NCBI RefSeq assembly: GCF_963676485.1
Contig: NZ_OY781114.1
Coordinates: 124,001 to 188,000, forward strand
DNA from: an uncultured Cohaesibacter sp.
GTDB taxonomy: Bacteria > Pseudomonadota > Alphaproteobacteria > Rhizobiales > Cohaesibacteraceae
Length of the DNA stretch: 64,000 bases
Direction: 5' to 3'
In this document: positions 9,325 through 18,782 of the stretch, in pieces
Layout: the number at the start of each line of letters is the position of its first letter
Position numbering within the stretch: position 1 is the first letter of the stretch
Position numbers and translations under genes: made by a program
The notes under the pieces: model-generated
The model's input: only the letters and a program-made list of their open reading frames with translations
Database searches by the model: none
Told to the model about the DNA's origin: nothing

Positions 9325-9355
9325 GAAGCGGACTTTTTGTGTCCGCTTCTTTTCC
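9325..9355 (+). terminator. Terminator-like hairpin between uehA and uehB (attenuator)
   Basis: A perfect 9-bp stem GAAGCGGAC (9325-9333) / GTCCGCTTC (9341-9349) with a 7-base loop is followed by TTTTCC. It sits in the 192-base gap after the binding-protein gene and 30 bases before uehB, so it looks like a partial terminator that would raise the ratio of UehA to UehBC. Confidence 0.65.
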
Positions 9356-9384
9356 TTGGTTTTTGCTTCAGTCGGGAGCTTGCC

Positions 9385-9954
9385 ATGTCCATGGACACTC
9401 ATTCGGACACGACCCTACCGGGCGTGCTGGGGCTGATTGACATTTCGATTGCCAAAATTGAGTCAATGATGCTGGCCCTTGGCGTAATTCTGATGGCGAC
9501 AAACACTGTTGCCAATGTAATCGGTCGGTTTATTTTTCAGAACAGTCTCTTCTTTTCCGAGGAGCTGAACCGTTTTCTGATCGTTCTGATCACTTTCTCT
9601 GGCATTTCCTATGCTGCCAGACAGGGGCGACACATTCGCATGTCGGCGATCTTCGACAAGCTGAATTCACCTGCGCGCAAGAGTCTCATGATCATCATCG
9701 CCATCTGCACGGCGCTGATCATGCTCGCTCTTGCCTACTTTTCTTTCTCCTACATTCTTACGGTCGCCAAATCCGGCCGTGTTCTGCCCGCTTTGCAGAT
9801 CCCCGTTTACTGGATCTATCTGTGGGTTCCGGTCGGCCTGTTCCTGACCGGGCTGCAATATATTCTGACGGCCATTCGCAACATCACGTCCAAGGATATC
9901 TATCTTTCCAGCCAGGTGCTTGAGGGATATTCCGAAGACGAATACGAGGTTTAG
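9385..9954 (+). CDS. uehB: TRAP transporter small membrane subunit for ectoines (DctQ family)
   Basis: A 189-residue protein with four membrane helices typical of DctQ subunits. The start ATG 9385 is chosen because GGGAG lies 6 bases upstream; the open frame back to 9298 crosses the hairpin and is unlikely to be translated. Family features include [17 protein letters not shown] and the following [11 protein letters not shown] motif. It joins UehC in the membrane to form the sodium-driven ectoine importer. It ends 9 bases before uehC, so translation is probably coupled. Confidence 0.9.
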   Translation: MSMDTHSDTTLPGVLGLIDISIAKIESMMLALGVILMATNTVANVIGRFIFQNSLFFSEELNRFLIVLITFSGISYAARQGRHIRMSAIFDKLNSPARKSLMIIIAICTALIMLALAYFSFSYILTVAKSGRVLPALQIPVYWIYLWVPVGLFLTGLQYILTAIRNITSKDIYLSSQVLEGYSEDEYEV

Positions 9955-9963
9955 GAGCATATC

Positions 9964-11247
9964 ATGGCTATTACGATGTTCCTCGTCATGGTGGCGCTGT
10001 TGCTGATCGGGTTCCCCATGATGGTACCGCTGATGGCGGGCGCTTCCATCGGCTTCTATTCCATGTTTGGCGGCTTCGACAAAATGGATTTCATGGTTCA
10101 GCAATTCATGGCCGGCATTCGCCCCGCCTCGCTGATTGCGGTCCCCATGTTCATTCTGGCGGCTGATATCATGACCCGTGGCCAGTCTGCCGGTCGCCTG
10201 ATCGACATGGTGATGAAATTTGTGGGCCACATCAAGGGCGGTCTGGCCGTGACCACAGCCGCAGCCTGCACGTTGTTCGGCGCCGTTTCAGGCTCGACGC
10301 AGGCAACTGTGGTTGCCGTTGGCTCGCCCTTGCGGCCACGCATGCTCAAGGCCGGTTACAAGGATTCCTTTGTGCTGGCCCTGATCGTCAACTCAAGCGA
10401 CATTGCCTTTCTCATTCCGCCTTCCATCGGCATGATCATCTATGGCGTTGTGTCCAACACTTCCATTGCCGAGCTGTTCATTGCGGGCATTGGGCCCGGT
10501 CTTCTGATCCTGACGCTCTTTTCGATCTACAGCATCATTTACGCCTATGTAAATGATGTTCCGACCGAGCCAAAAGCAAGCTGGAAAGAGCGCATGGAAT
10601 CCGTTTTTGGCGCAATCTGGCCCCTTGGTTTTCCCGTTATCATCGTCGGGGGCATCTATGGCGGCATCTTCTCGCCCACTGAAGCGGCTGCTGTTTGCGT
10701 CTTCTATGCGGTGGTGCTGGAAATGCTCGTCTTCCGGTCTCTGGGCTTTTCCGATCTCTACGAAATTTCCAAGTCAACGGGCCTGATCACGGCGGTTGTC
10801 TTCATTCTGGTTGCTGCGGGTGCCGCCTTCTCCTGGGTGATTTCTTTTGCCCAGATTCCACAGCATATTCTGGCGGCCATAGGCATTTCGGAAATGGGAC
10901 CAATCGGGGTTCTGGTCATTATTTCCCTATCCTTCTTCATCGGCTGCATGTTTGTGGACCCAATCGTGGTCATTCTGATCCTGGTGCCGATCTTTGCGCC
11001 GGTCATAAAGTCCGTCGGGCTGGACCCGGTTCTGGTGGGGACCATCATCACGCTGCAGGTGGCTATAGGCTCAGCGACGCCACCCTTCGGGTGTGATATT
11101 TTCACGGCGATGGCGATTTTCCGGCGACCCTATTTCGATGTTGTCAAAGGAACCCCGCCATTCATTTTCATGCTGGTTCTGGTGTCTGCTCTGCTGATCA
11201 TGTTCCCACAGATTGCCTTGTTCCTGCGTGATATCGCGTTTCGCTAA
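9964..11247 (+). CDS. uehC: TRAP transporter large membrane subunit for ectoines (DctM family)
   Basis: A 427-residue DctM-type permease with about 11-12 hydrophobic helices and the conserved segments GAVSGSTQATVVAVGS and PPSIGMIIYG. The TRAP carrier domain uses the Na+ gradient to move ligand released by UehA. The end PQIALFLRDIAFR is of normal length for the family. It is followed after 17 bases by the universal stress gene, the same order as teaABCD/uehABC-usp known from other ectoine users. Confidence 0.92.
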   Translation: MAITMFLVMVALLLIGFPMMVPLMAGASIGFYSMFGGFDKMDFMVQQFMAGIRPASLIAVPMFILAADIMTRGQSAGRLIDMVMKFVGHIKGGLAVTTAAACTLFGAVSGSTQATVVAVGSPLRPRMLKAGYKDSFVLALIVNSSDIAFLIPPSIGMIIYGVVSNTSIAELFIAGIGPGLLILTLFSIYSIIYAYVNDVPTEPKASWKERMESVFGAIWPLGFPVIIVGGIYGGIFSPTEAAAVCVFYAVVLEMLVFRSLGFSDLYEISKSTGLITAVVFILVAAGAAFSWVISFAQIPQHILAAIGISEMGPIGVLVIISLSFFIGCMFVDPIVVILILVPIFAPVIKSVGLDPVLVGTIITLQVAIGSATPPFGCDIFTAMAIFRRPYFDVVKGTPPFIFMLVLVSALLIMFPQIALFLRDIAFR

Positions 11248-11264
11248 ATGGGAGGAGATGGCGA

Positions 11265-11711
11265 ATGTTTGAAAGGATAATCGTGCCGATCGACGGCTCA
11301 CCCTGTTCTTTGAATGCACTGGAAAAAGCAGTCGAGCTTCAAAAATTATGCGGGCTCGACTGTGTGCTCAAGATCATTTGTATCTACCGCCATCAGGGCG
11401 CGCGGGAGGCCTCGGTTTCCATGGTGCGCCCCTCCACCCCCGATGTCATAGACAAGTCCCTTTCCCAGCATGCCCGCGAGGTTGTGCAGGATGCAAAGAA
11501 CAGGGCCTTCGAGATGGGCGGGCGCAACGTGACGGCCCATGTCATGCAAGGACCAACGGCACGCACCATCATGCGCTTTGCCTCCGAGCATCAGGGCGAC
11601 CTGATTGTTATGGGGGGGCGCGGCTATGGCGATTTGGAGGCCCTGCTTCTGGGCAGTGTCTCCCATAAGGTGACGAGCCTTGCCCATTGTCCGGTGATGA
11701 TTGTGCGCTAG
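11265..11711 (+). CDS. Universal stress protein of the ectoine transporter operon (TeaD-like)
   Basis: A 148-residue UspA-fold protein. It begins MFERIIVPIDGSP, where the Asp is the usual ATP-contacting residue, and ends with VMGGRGYGDLEALLLGSVSHKV, the G-x2-G-x9-G-S nucleotide-binding pattern, so ATP binding is likely. In Halomonas the equivalent protein TeaD is encoded with the TRAP genes and lowers TeaABC uptake; the same role is inferred here from position. The preceding GGGAGGAG is a good ribosome-binding site. Confidence 0.9.
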   Translation: MFERIIVPIDGSPCSLNALEKAVELQKLCGLDCVLKIICIYRHQGAREASVSMVRPSTPDVIDKSLSQHAREVVQDAKNRAFEMGGRNVTAHVMQGPTARTIMRFASEHQGDLIVMGGRGYGDLEALLLGSVSHKVTSLAHCPVMIVR

Positions 11712-11767
11712 ACGCTCTCTCTTTGCTTTGGTGATTTGCAACAAGAACAGAAAAGAAGAAACTGGCC

Positions 11768-12532
11768 ATGGTGACCCAACTCAACTTGACCTTATCCCTG
11801 CGCAACAAGACCATCCCATGCCGGGTGGGCTTGCTGCTTCTGGAAACAGACCATACGACCGAGCTGGAATTTGCGCGGCATATGCCGCATGATCTGATCG
11901 GGGTCTATGCCAATCGCGTCAGCTATGCCAATCCCACGACGCCGGAAAATTTGCGCAAGATGATGCCGCTTCTGTGCGAGCGCGCCGCGCAGATCCTGCC
12001 TGAAGCCGATCTGGATGTGGTCTATTATGGCTGTACGTCAGCATCATTTGTCATTGGTGATGCTGTGGTGGCACGCGAGATCAACAAGGCGAAACCCTCC
12101 GCAAGCGTGGTGACGCCGACATCGGCAGCCCTTGCTGCCTGTCATCAGCTGCGGGTTGGGTCTCTGGCTGTTTTGACACCCTATCTGCCAAAAACGAGCG
12201 CCCCGCTGGAACCCTATTTCACGGAGCGTGGCATCTCGGTTGCCAAGCATTCATGCCTCGGCATCGAGGATGACCGCATCATGGCGGCGATTGATGCGCG
12301 CAGCCTCATTCAGGCGGCCATAAAGGCCGATCACCCTGATGCGGAGGCCTTGTTCATTTCATGCACGGCGCTGCGTGCATTGGAACTGGTGCCCGAACTT
12401 GAAAATCGCCTTGGCAAACCGGTCATTACCAGCAATCAGGCGGCCATCTGGTATATTTTGCGTCTGCTTGGCCTGCCCCAACCCGTTCGCAACAGTTGCC
12501 AGCTGTTTCACACTCTGCCTGAAGCCGCCTGA
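11768..12532 (+). CDS. eutA: EutA, Asp/Glu racemase-fold enzyme of hydroxyectoine utilisation
   Basis: A 254-residue cytoplasmic protein of the Asp/Glu racemase, maleate isomerase and arylmalonate decarboxylase superfamily. The two catalytic-type cysteines are visible in VYYGCTSASF and FISCTALRAL. In ectoine users, eutABC are linked to converting hydroxyectoine to ectoine before ring opening, although the separate steps are not fully proven. It is followed closely by eutB and eutC in the standard order. The start MVTQLNLTLSL gives the normal length. Confidence 0.88.
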   Translation: MVTQLNLTLSLRNKTIPCRVGLLLLETDHTTELEFARHMPHDLIGVYANRVSYANPTTPENLRKMMPLLCERAAQILPEADLDVVYYGCTSASFVIGDAVVAREINKAKPSASVVTPTSAALAACHQLRVGSLAVLTPYLPKTSAPLEPYFTERGISVAKHSCLGIEDDRIMAAIDARSLIQAAIKADHPDAEALFISCTALRALELVPELENRLGKPVITSNQAAIWYILRLLGLPQPVRNSCQLFHTLPEAA

Positions 12533-12569
12533 CAGGAGCGCATTCACGCCACTATTTTTAAGGCCAGCC

Positions 12570-13589
12570 ATGACCCGCCCGCACCACGCCCCTTCGCGCA
12601 CCGCGCTTCAGCCCCATCATCCATCGCTGTCAGACATTCTGCATGCACAAGGACGGATAGCGCCGCATGTGCTGCAAACGCCCATGCGCCATTCGCGGGC
12701 GCTCTCCGAAAAAACCGGCGGCGACATTTATCTCAAGATGGAACATCGCCAGCATACGGGCAGCTTCAAACTGCGTGGCGCCACCAACGCGGTGCTTGCG
12801 CTTACCCAAGAGCAAAAGGCCAAGGGGATCGCTGCCGTTTCAACCGGCAATCACGGGCGCGGCCTTGCCTTTGCGGCCCAAAATGCCGGTGTGCGCTGCG
12901 TTGTTGCCATGTCCGAATTGGTGCCGCAGAACAAGCGCGATGGTATCGCAGCGCTGGGGGCTGAAGTGGTCATTCACGGGCGCTCACAGGATGAAGCGCA
13001 ACAGGCAGTTGACCGCATGGTGGCAGAAGAAGGCATGACGACCATTCCGCCCTTTGATCATGCTGATGTCATCGCAGGGCAAGGCACTCTCGGGCTGGAG
13101 ATCCTTCAGGATCTGGCAGACATCGACACTGTTCTGGTGCAGCTGTCCGGCGGCGGCCTGATTTCCGGTGTCGCCGCAGCTATCAAGGCGGCTTCTCCGC
13201 GCACACGCATTATCGGCATTTCCATGCAGCGGGGTGCTGCAATGCATGCCAGTCTTGAGGCAGGCAAACCGGTACGCGTGGAAGAATTGCCAACACTGGC
13301 AGATTCCCTTGGCGGAGGCATCGGCCTTTCGAACCGCTACACTTATGCGATGACGCAAGCGCTCGTGGACGACGTGATCCTGCTGAGCGAAGAAGAAATC
13401 GCAGAGGGCATTCGCCATGCCTATTGGCAGGAGGAAGAAATTCTGGAGGGGGCTGGCGTCGTCGGACTCTCGGCCTTGCTCGGTCGCAAGGTCGAGAGTC
13501 CGGGACGCTGCGTGGTCATCCTTTCGGGCCGCAACATCGATATGACCATGCATCACAAGCTGATTTCCGGCGAAATGGTTACGCTCTAG
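12570..13589 (+). CDS. eutB: EutB, threonine dehydratase-like PLP enzyme of hydroxyectoine utilisation
   Basis: A 339-residue fold-type II PLP enzyme. The Schiff-base lysine is in HTGSFKLRGATNAV, the PLP phosphate loop is QLSGGGLISG, and VSTGNHGRGLAFAA is the substrate-side Asn loop of serine/threonine dehydratases. In this cluster it is expected to act on the hydroxyl-bearing intermediate, removing the hydroxyl group with EutA and EutC. ATG 12570 is preferred over the long upstream frame, which overlaps eutA. The nearby SD is weak (AAGGCC), so coupling to eutA is likely. Confidence 0.88.
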   Translation: MTRPHHAPSRTALQPHHPSLSDILHAQGRIAPHVLQTPMRHSRALSEKTGGDIYLKMEHRQHTGSFKLRGATNAVLALTQEQKAKGIAAVSTGNHGRGLAFAAQNAGVRCVVAMSELVPQNKRDGIAALGAEVVIHGRSQDEAQQAVDRMVAEEGMTTIPPFDHADVIAGQGTLGLEILQDLADIDTVLVQLSGGGLISGVAAAIKAASPRTRIIGISMQRGAAMHASLEAGKPVRVEELPTLADSLGGGIGLSNRYTYAMTQALVDDVILLSEEEIAEGIRHAYWQEEEILEGAGVVGLSALLGRKVESPGRCVVILSGRNIDMTMHHKLISGEMVTL

Positions 13590-13598
13590 GGAGGCCCG

Positions 13599-14582
13599 AT
13601 GTCCATTCTCATTCTATCCGAGCAGGATTTGCGCCAAGCGATTACGCTTGATGCCCAGAGCATCGCCTGCATCGAACAGGCCATCGAAAGCCTTGCTACA
13701 AAGGCCGTCGTCATGCCACCGATCCTGTCGATGGAAATCCCCGACTTCAACGGCGAGGTCGACGTCAAGACGGCCTATGTGCCCGGCTTGGACAGCTTTG
13801 CCATCAAGATCAGTCCGGGCTTTTTCGACAATCCCAAGCTCGGCCTGCCAAGCCTTAACGGCCTGATGGTGCTATTGTCCGCCAAAACCGGTATCGTGGA
13901 GGCCGTGTTGCTGGATAATGGCTATCTGACCGACCTGCGCACTGCAGCTGCAGGGGCCGTGGCAGCCAAGGCACTTTCGCGAAAAGACTCCAAGGTGGCA
14001 ACCATCTACGGCACCGGCCTTCAGGCGCGTTTGCAGCTGGAAGCGCTGTGTCATGTCCGCTCCATCACATCCGCCCGCATCTGGGGGCGCACGCCGGACA
14101 AGGCGGAGACCATGGCCGCCGAGCTAAGCCACAAACTCAGGATCGATATACAGGCCTTTGAAAGCGGGAAAGAAGCTGCCAGGGGCGCTGATATCCTGGT
14201 GACCACAACACCGACACAATCGCCTATTCTGATGGCTGAGTGGCTGGCGCCGGGCCAACATGTCACCGCCATGGGGTCTGATGCCGACTACAAGAATGAA
14301 ATCGATCCAGCCATCATCGGTAAAGCCAATCTCTATGTCGCCGACCGGCTAGCACAGACAAGAAAGCTGGGCGAATTGCGAACTGCGATTGCCACAGGGA
14401 TTGTTTCCGATGCCGCAGCCTTCCCCGAACTGGGTGACATCATAGCTGGTGCCTGCCCGGGTCGAAAGACGGAGGCGGATATTACCGTATGTGACCTGAC
14501 CGGCATGGGCGTGCAGGACACCGCAATTGCGACGCTCGCCCGCCAACGCGCCATAGCTCAAAAAGCGGGCGCTCAATTTTAA
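13599..14582 (+). CDS. eutC: EutC, ornithine cyclodeaminase/mu-crystallin-like enzyme
   Basis: A 327-residue NAD(P)-binding protein of the ornithine cyclodeaminase/mu-crystallin family. Visible are VDVKTAYVPG, SFAIKISPGF with the substrate-binding Lys, LTDLRTAAAGAVAAKALSR and the Rossmann turn TIYGTGLQARLQLEAL. It is the third eut gene and starts 9 bases after eutB. It probably catalyses the last step returning the hydroxyectoine-derived intermediate to ectoine; the exact reaction is inferred from cluster context. Confidence 0.88.
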   Translation: MSILILSEQDLRQAITLDAQSIACIEQAIESLATKAVVMPPILSMEIPDFNGEVDVKTAYVPGLDSFAIKISPGFFDNPKLGLPSLNGLMVLLSAKTGIVEAVLLDNGYLTDLRTAAAGAVAAKALSRKDSKVATIYGTGLQARLQLEALCHVRSITSARIWGRTPDKAETMAAELSHKLRIDIQAFESGKEAARGADILVTTTPTQSPILMAEWLAPGQHVTAMGSDADYKNEIDPAIIGKANLYVADRLAQTRKLGELRTAIATGIVSDAAAFPELGDIIAGACPGRKTEADITVCDLTGMGVQDTAIATLARQRAIAQKAGAQF

Positions 14583-14636
14583 TATCTAACAGGAATTCGT
14601 GATTACGAAGCATTCAAGACAAAAAAGGAACCGAGC

Positions 14637-15830
14637 ATGACAATGGAACATGTGAAGCCGAGACTATTCTTCACTCAGGAAGAATATGATCGGCGATTGG
14701 CCAAGACGCGCAAGGCCATGCAGATGAAAGGCGTGGACATCCTCATCTGCACCGAGCCGGCCAATATGGCATGGTTGACCGGATATGACGGCTGGTCATT
14801 CTATGTGCATCAGTGCGTCATTGTGACAATGGAAGGCCAGCCGATCTGGTATGGCCGCACGCAGGATGCCAACGGCGCAAAAGTGACCTGTTATCTGGAC
14901 CATGAGAATATCCTGAGCTATCCAGATCACTATGTGCAATCCACCGAACGTCACCCGATGGATCTGCTTGCGGCCATTCTGGTCGACAAGGGCTTTTCAT
15001 CAGCCAGCATCGGGGTAGAGATGGACAATTACTACTTCACCGCTGCGGCCTATTGTTCCCTGCTCAAGCATATGCCCAATGCCGATTTTGTGGACTGCAA
15101 CCTGCTCGTTCACTGGCAGCGCGCGGTCAAGTCCGAACCCGAGCTGGATATGATGCGGACGGCGGGCCGGATCGTGGAAGCCATGCATCAGCGCATTCGC
15201 GAACATGCCCGCCCGGGCCTGCCGAAAAACGAGCTGGTTGCGGAGATTTATGATGCGTCTTTGCGCGGCGTTGAAGGCATTGGCGGCGATTATGCTGCCA
15301 TTGTTCCCCTCCTGCCATCAGGAACGGACGCATCAGCCCCTCACCTCACATGGGATGACCGCCCCTTCAAGCTTGGCGAGGGCACCTTCTTTGAAGTGGC
15401 AGGCAGCTACCATCGCTATCACTGCCCTCTGTCCCGTACAATCTTCATGGGCAAGCCGACCCAACAGTTCCTTGATGCAGAAAAAGCCGTTCTAGAAGGC
15501 ATGGATGCGGGGCTGGAAATGGCCAAGGCAGGCAATCTCTGCCAAGACATCGCCAACGCCTTCTTTGCGGTTTTGAGAAAATACGGCATCGTCAAGGACA
15601 ACCGCACCGGCTATCCGATCGGTCTGGCCTATCCACCGGATTGGGGCGAGCACACCATGAGCCTCAGGGCTGGTGACCGAACTGTTCTGCAAGAAGGCAT
15701 GACCTTCCACTTCATGACCGGTCTTTGGCAAAATGGCTGGGGACTGGAGATAACCGAAAGCATCGCCATCGGCGCCAACGGGCCGGAATGTCTGGCCAAC
15801 GTACCGCGCGAACTGGTCGTCGTCGACTAG
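14637..15830 (+). CDS. doeA: DoeA, ectoine hydrolase (M24 creatinase/aminopeptidase fold)
   Basis: A 397-residue protein of the M24 creatinase-like family. It begins with the creatinase N-terminal domain (RLFFTQEEYDRRLAKTRKAM) and continues into a pita-bread domain with FFEVAGSYHRYHCPLSRTIF and GWGLEITESIAI. DoeA opens the ectoine ring to N-alpha-acetyl-L-2,4-diaminobutyrate, which is also an EnuR inducer. Like other DoeA proteins it lacks the full set of metal ligands of aminopeptidases. The gap of 54 bases after eutC and the following doeB support a single operon. Confidence 0.92.
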   Translation: MTMEHVKPRLFFTQEEYDRRLAKTRKAMQMKGVDILICTEPANMAWLTGYDGWSFYVHQCVIVTMEGQPIWYGRTQDANGAKVTCYLDHENILSYPDHYVQSTERHPMDLLAAILVDKGFSSASIGVEMDNYYFTAAAYCSLLKHMPNADFVDCNLLVHWQRAVKSEPELDMMRTAGRIVEAMHQRIREHARPGLPKNELVAEIYDASLRGVEGIGGDYAAIVPLLPSGTDASAPHLTWDDRPFKLGEGTFFEVAGSYHRYHCPLSRTIFMGKPTQQFLDAEKAVLEGMDAGLEMAKAGNLCQDIANAFFAVLRKYGIVKDNRTGYPIGLAYPPDWGEHTMSLRAGDRTVLQEGMTFHFMTGLWQNGWGLEITESIAIGANGPECLANVPRELVVVD

Positions 15831-15920
15831 GGAAAGACGAGCGTGTCGGGCCACCATAATACCGGTGCTGATGATCGCATCAGCGGGGTGGCCCGACCTC
15901 CATTCAGCCTGGAGGTGGGC

Positions 15921-17096
15921 ATGCAACAGCTGCTTGAAAAGACCCAAGACATACTGGCGCAACTGGTGGCCTTCGAAAGCCTCTCAGGGCAATCCAATCT
16001 TGATATGATTGGCTATATCTCAAGCTATCTGGCCAGCCATGGCGTGGAAGCCAAGCTGTCTTATGACGATACGGGCAATAGAGCCAACCTGTTCGCGTCC
16101 ATAGGGCCGGATGTGGAGGGCGGCATTGTGCTCAACGGGCATACGGATGTTGTTCCGGCGCGAGGCCAGCCATGGACCCACGACCCGTTTGATCTGCTGG
16201 AAAAAGACGGCAAGCTCTATGGGCGTGGTGCGGTGGATATGAAGGGGTTTTTGGCCTGCGCATTGGCGATGGTGCCCCATTTCAAGGCTGCAGAACTCAA
16301 GCGACCAATCCTTTTTTCCTGCTGCTATGACGAGGAAATCGGCGGTTTCGGGGCCCCCATTCTGGCCCGGGACATCATTGAACGAGGCCCCAAACCCTCC
16401 GTTGCAATCGTTGGTGAGCCGACCTTGATGAATCTGGTCAATGGCCACAAGGCGGGCTATGAGATGCACACGGACCTTATCGGTCTTTCCGCCCATGCCT
16501 CCGACCCGCGCAAAGGCGTGAGCGCCATCGAATTTGCTGCCCGCTATATCAGCAAAATCATCGAAATTGCCGACCGTTGCTCGATCAACCCGGATCTGCA
16601 AACACCGTTCGAACCGCCCTATACCACCTTCAATATTGGCAGGATCCATGGCGGTGTTGCCCGCAACATCACGGCCAACAGCTGCTCCATCGATTGGGAG
16701 CTACGCCCCATTCCTTCCGATGACGGACGTACTCTTCTGGCCGAGTTGCAATATTTTTGTGATGATGAATTGCTGCCGCTGATGAAGCAGACATTCCCCG
16801 ATGCCGAGATCCGAACCATCATCGAAGCGGATGTACCGCCTCTCTGGGCAGATGAATCCTCTGCTGCGGTGCAGTTCGTGCGCAGAATAACCGGTATCAA
16901 CCACACCGAAGTGGTGTCATTCGGCACGGATGCGGGGCATTTCGAGCGTGTTGGAATCTCCACTGTGGTGTTCGGGCCCGGCTCCATCGATCAGGCACAC
17001 AAGCCCGATGAATATATTGAAGTCTCTGAAATATCACGCTGTCTTTCCTTTTTGAAAGATGTCTCTGCGCATTTGGAAAGCCTCGACAGCGACTGA
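15921..17096 (+). CDS. doeB: M20/ArgE-type N-acetyl-diaminobutyrate deacetylase (DoeB role)
   Basis: A 391-residue zinc amidohydrolase of the M20 acetylornithine-deacetylase (ArgE) type. Metal-binding motifs: LNGHTDVVPARG, GRGAVDMKGFLAC and CCYDEEIGGFGA; the last His lies in GTDAGHFERVG. The GGAGG five bases before ATG 15921 decides the start over a GTG at 15843. In the first-described pathway DoeB belongs to the unrelated AstE/aspartoacylase family; here an ArgE-like enzyme occupies that position, a variant I recall being called DoeB2. Expected reaction: N-alpha-acetyl-L-2,4-diaminobutyrate to diaminobutyrate plus acetate. Acetylornithine deacetylase in arginine synthesis is possible but unlikely in this operon. 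Confidence 0.85.
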   Translation: MQQLLEKTQDILAQLVAFESLSGQSNLDMIGYISSYLASHGVEAKLSYDDTGNRANLFASIGPDVEGGIVLNGHTDVVPARGQPWTHDPFDLLEKDGKLYGRGAVDMKGFLACALAMVPHFKAAELKRPILFSCCYDEEIGGFGAPILARDIIERGPKPSVAIVGEPTLMNLVNGHKAGYEMHTDLIGLSAHASDPRKGVSAIEFAARYISKIIEIADRCSINPDLQTPFEPPYTTFNIGRIHGGVARNITANSCSIDWELRPIPSDDGRTLLAELQYFCDDELLPLMKQTFPDAEIRTIIEADVPPLWADESSAAVQFVRRITGINHTEVVSFGTDAGHFERVGISTVVFGPGSIDQAHKPDEYIEVSEISRCLSFLKDVSAHLESLDSD

Positions 17097-17241
17097 CGCG
17101 CTGGGTCACCAAAAGGACAGAAGACGATTCCTCTGCCCGGCAGGGTAAAGGCAGATTTTTGCTCTGAAAATGCAACCATCTTTAGAGGCACCTTCGCCTC
17201 TGCATGCCCCACTATCGGAGAAAATGAGGGGAGATGCGAAG

Positions 17242-18729
17242 ATGCCTGACTCACAGACCAAAAACAGATCTCACGCCCTTGGGAAACTGAATGATCTGCG
17301 CCTGTTCAAGGAATTTTCCTATATCAATGGCGAATGGGTGTCCCAAAGGGAGACGCCAGCCATTGCCGTGCATGATCCGGCAGATGGAACCTTGGTGGGA
17401 ACCGTGCCTTCTCTCGGGGCGGACCAGAGCCGGAAAGCGGTTGATGCTGCGCAAGCCGCCTTTGGCCCTTGGGCTGCAAAGCTGCCGCAAGAAAGAGCGG
17501 CCATCTTGCGCAAATGGTTTGATCTCATTCTTGCAAACAAGGAAGACCTTGCGCTGTTGATGACGCTGGAACAGGGCAAGCCTATATCGGAAGCCCGGGG
17601 CGAAATCGACTATGCGGCAAGCTTTGTCGAATTCTATGCCGAGGAAGCCAAGCGCCCCAATATCGAAGGCATCACCTCCCATCTGCCAGATGGCGAAGTG
17701 GAGGTCTGGCGCGAGGCGATAGGCGTCGTCGCTCTCATCACGCCATGGAATTTCCCCTGCGCCATGATCACGCGTAAGGCAGCCGCAGCGCTGGCCGTGG
17801 GCTGCACTTGCGTGGTGCATCCTTCTCGCGAAACGCCCTATTCCGCTACGGCACTGGCCGAATTGGGCGAACAGGCAGGCCTGCCAGCGGGCGTATTCAA
17901 TGTCGTGACGGGCTATGCGGCCCAGATCGTGGAACCGTGGACCGGCGATCCACGCGTGCGGGCCCTCTCCTTTACCGGCTCAACGGAAGTCGGCCGCCTG
18001 CTCTATCGACAGTCAGCAGAAACGGTCAAACATTTGGTGATGGAGCTTGGTGGCCACGCGCCCTTCATCACTTTTGCCGATGCGGATCTTGACCGGGCAG
18101 TCGACTGCGCCATCTCGGCCAAATTCGCAACCTCCGGACAAGACTGTCTGGGTGCCAATCGCTTTTATATCGAGCGATCCGTCTATAAGGCATTCGCCGA
18201 GAAATTCACCACCGCCACCAAGGCATTGACGGTTGGCAAAGGGCTGGATGATCCCGACATCGGCCCGCTTATGAATAGCAATGCAGTGAACAAGCAGAAA
18301 GAGCATGTGGAGGATGCCCTCAGCAAGGGGGCCAGGCTCCTGTGTGGCGGCAAAGAGCATTCGCTGGGCCCCCTCTTCTATGAGCCGACAGTGCTGGGCG
18401 ACGTGCCGCGGAATGCGCTGATAGCACAGGAAGAAACCTTCGGACCGGTTGCTGCGCTCATTCCATTCGATAGCGATGAAGATGTCATCGCTATGGCCAA
18501 TGACACCGAATATGGCCTTGTTGCCTATTTGCATACGGGAGACGCCAAGCGGATCTATTCGGCCTCTCGCGCCCTGCAATATGGCATGGTTGCCGTCAAC
18601 CGCACCAAGGTGACCGGAGCGCCCATTCCCTTTGGCGGCATGAAACAATCCGGCCTCGGGCGCGAAGGTGCACGGCAGGGCCTCGAAGAATTCACCGAAA
18701 TCAAATATGTATGCCGCGACTTCTCTTGA
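17242..18729 (+). CDS. doeC: DoeC, aspartate-semialdehyde-oxidising aldehyde dehydrogenase (SSADH-like)
   Basis: A 495-residue NAD(P)-dependent aldehyde dehydrogenase of the succinate-semialdehyde group. Motifs: ITPWNFPCAMITRKAAAALA for the cofactor, general-base Glu in VMELGGHAPF, and the catalytic Cys in SGQDCLGANRFYI. In the ectoine route it oxidises L-aspartate-4-semialdehyde, made by DoeD, to L-aspartate. ATG 17242 follows GGGGAG at good spacing; ATG 17224 is the alternative. A 145-base gap after doeB is the longest in the catabolic part of the operon and shows no clear terminator. Confidence 0.9.
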   Translation: MPDSQTKNRSHALGKLNDLRLFKEFSYINGEWVSQRETPAIAVHDPADGTLVGTVPSLGADQSRKAVDAAQAAFGPWAAKLPQERAAILRKWFDLILANKEDLALLMTLEQGKPISEARGEIDYAASFVEFYAEEAKRPNIEGITSHLPDGEVEVWREAIGVVALITPWNFPCAMITRKAAAALAVGCTCVVHPSRETPYSATALAELGEQAGLPAGVFNVVTGYAAQIVEPWTGDPRVRALSFTGSTEVGRLLYRQSAETVKHLVMELGGHAPFITFADADLDRAVDCAISAKFATSGQDCLGANRFYIERSVYKAFAEKFTTATKALTVGKGLDDPDIGPLMNSNAVNKQKEHVEDALSKGARLLCGGKEHSLGPLFYEPTVLGDVPRNALIAQEETFGPVAALIPFDSDEDVIAMANDTEYGLVAYLHTGDAKRIYSASRALQYGMVAVNRTKVTGAPIPFGGMKQSGLGREGARQGLEEFTEIKYVCRDFS

Positions 18730-18782
18730 TAGCCGCGACGACCGAACGAGGCGCCCTGCGCGCCAAACATTAGGAGAAAGAT

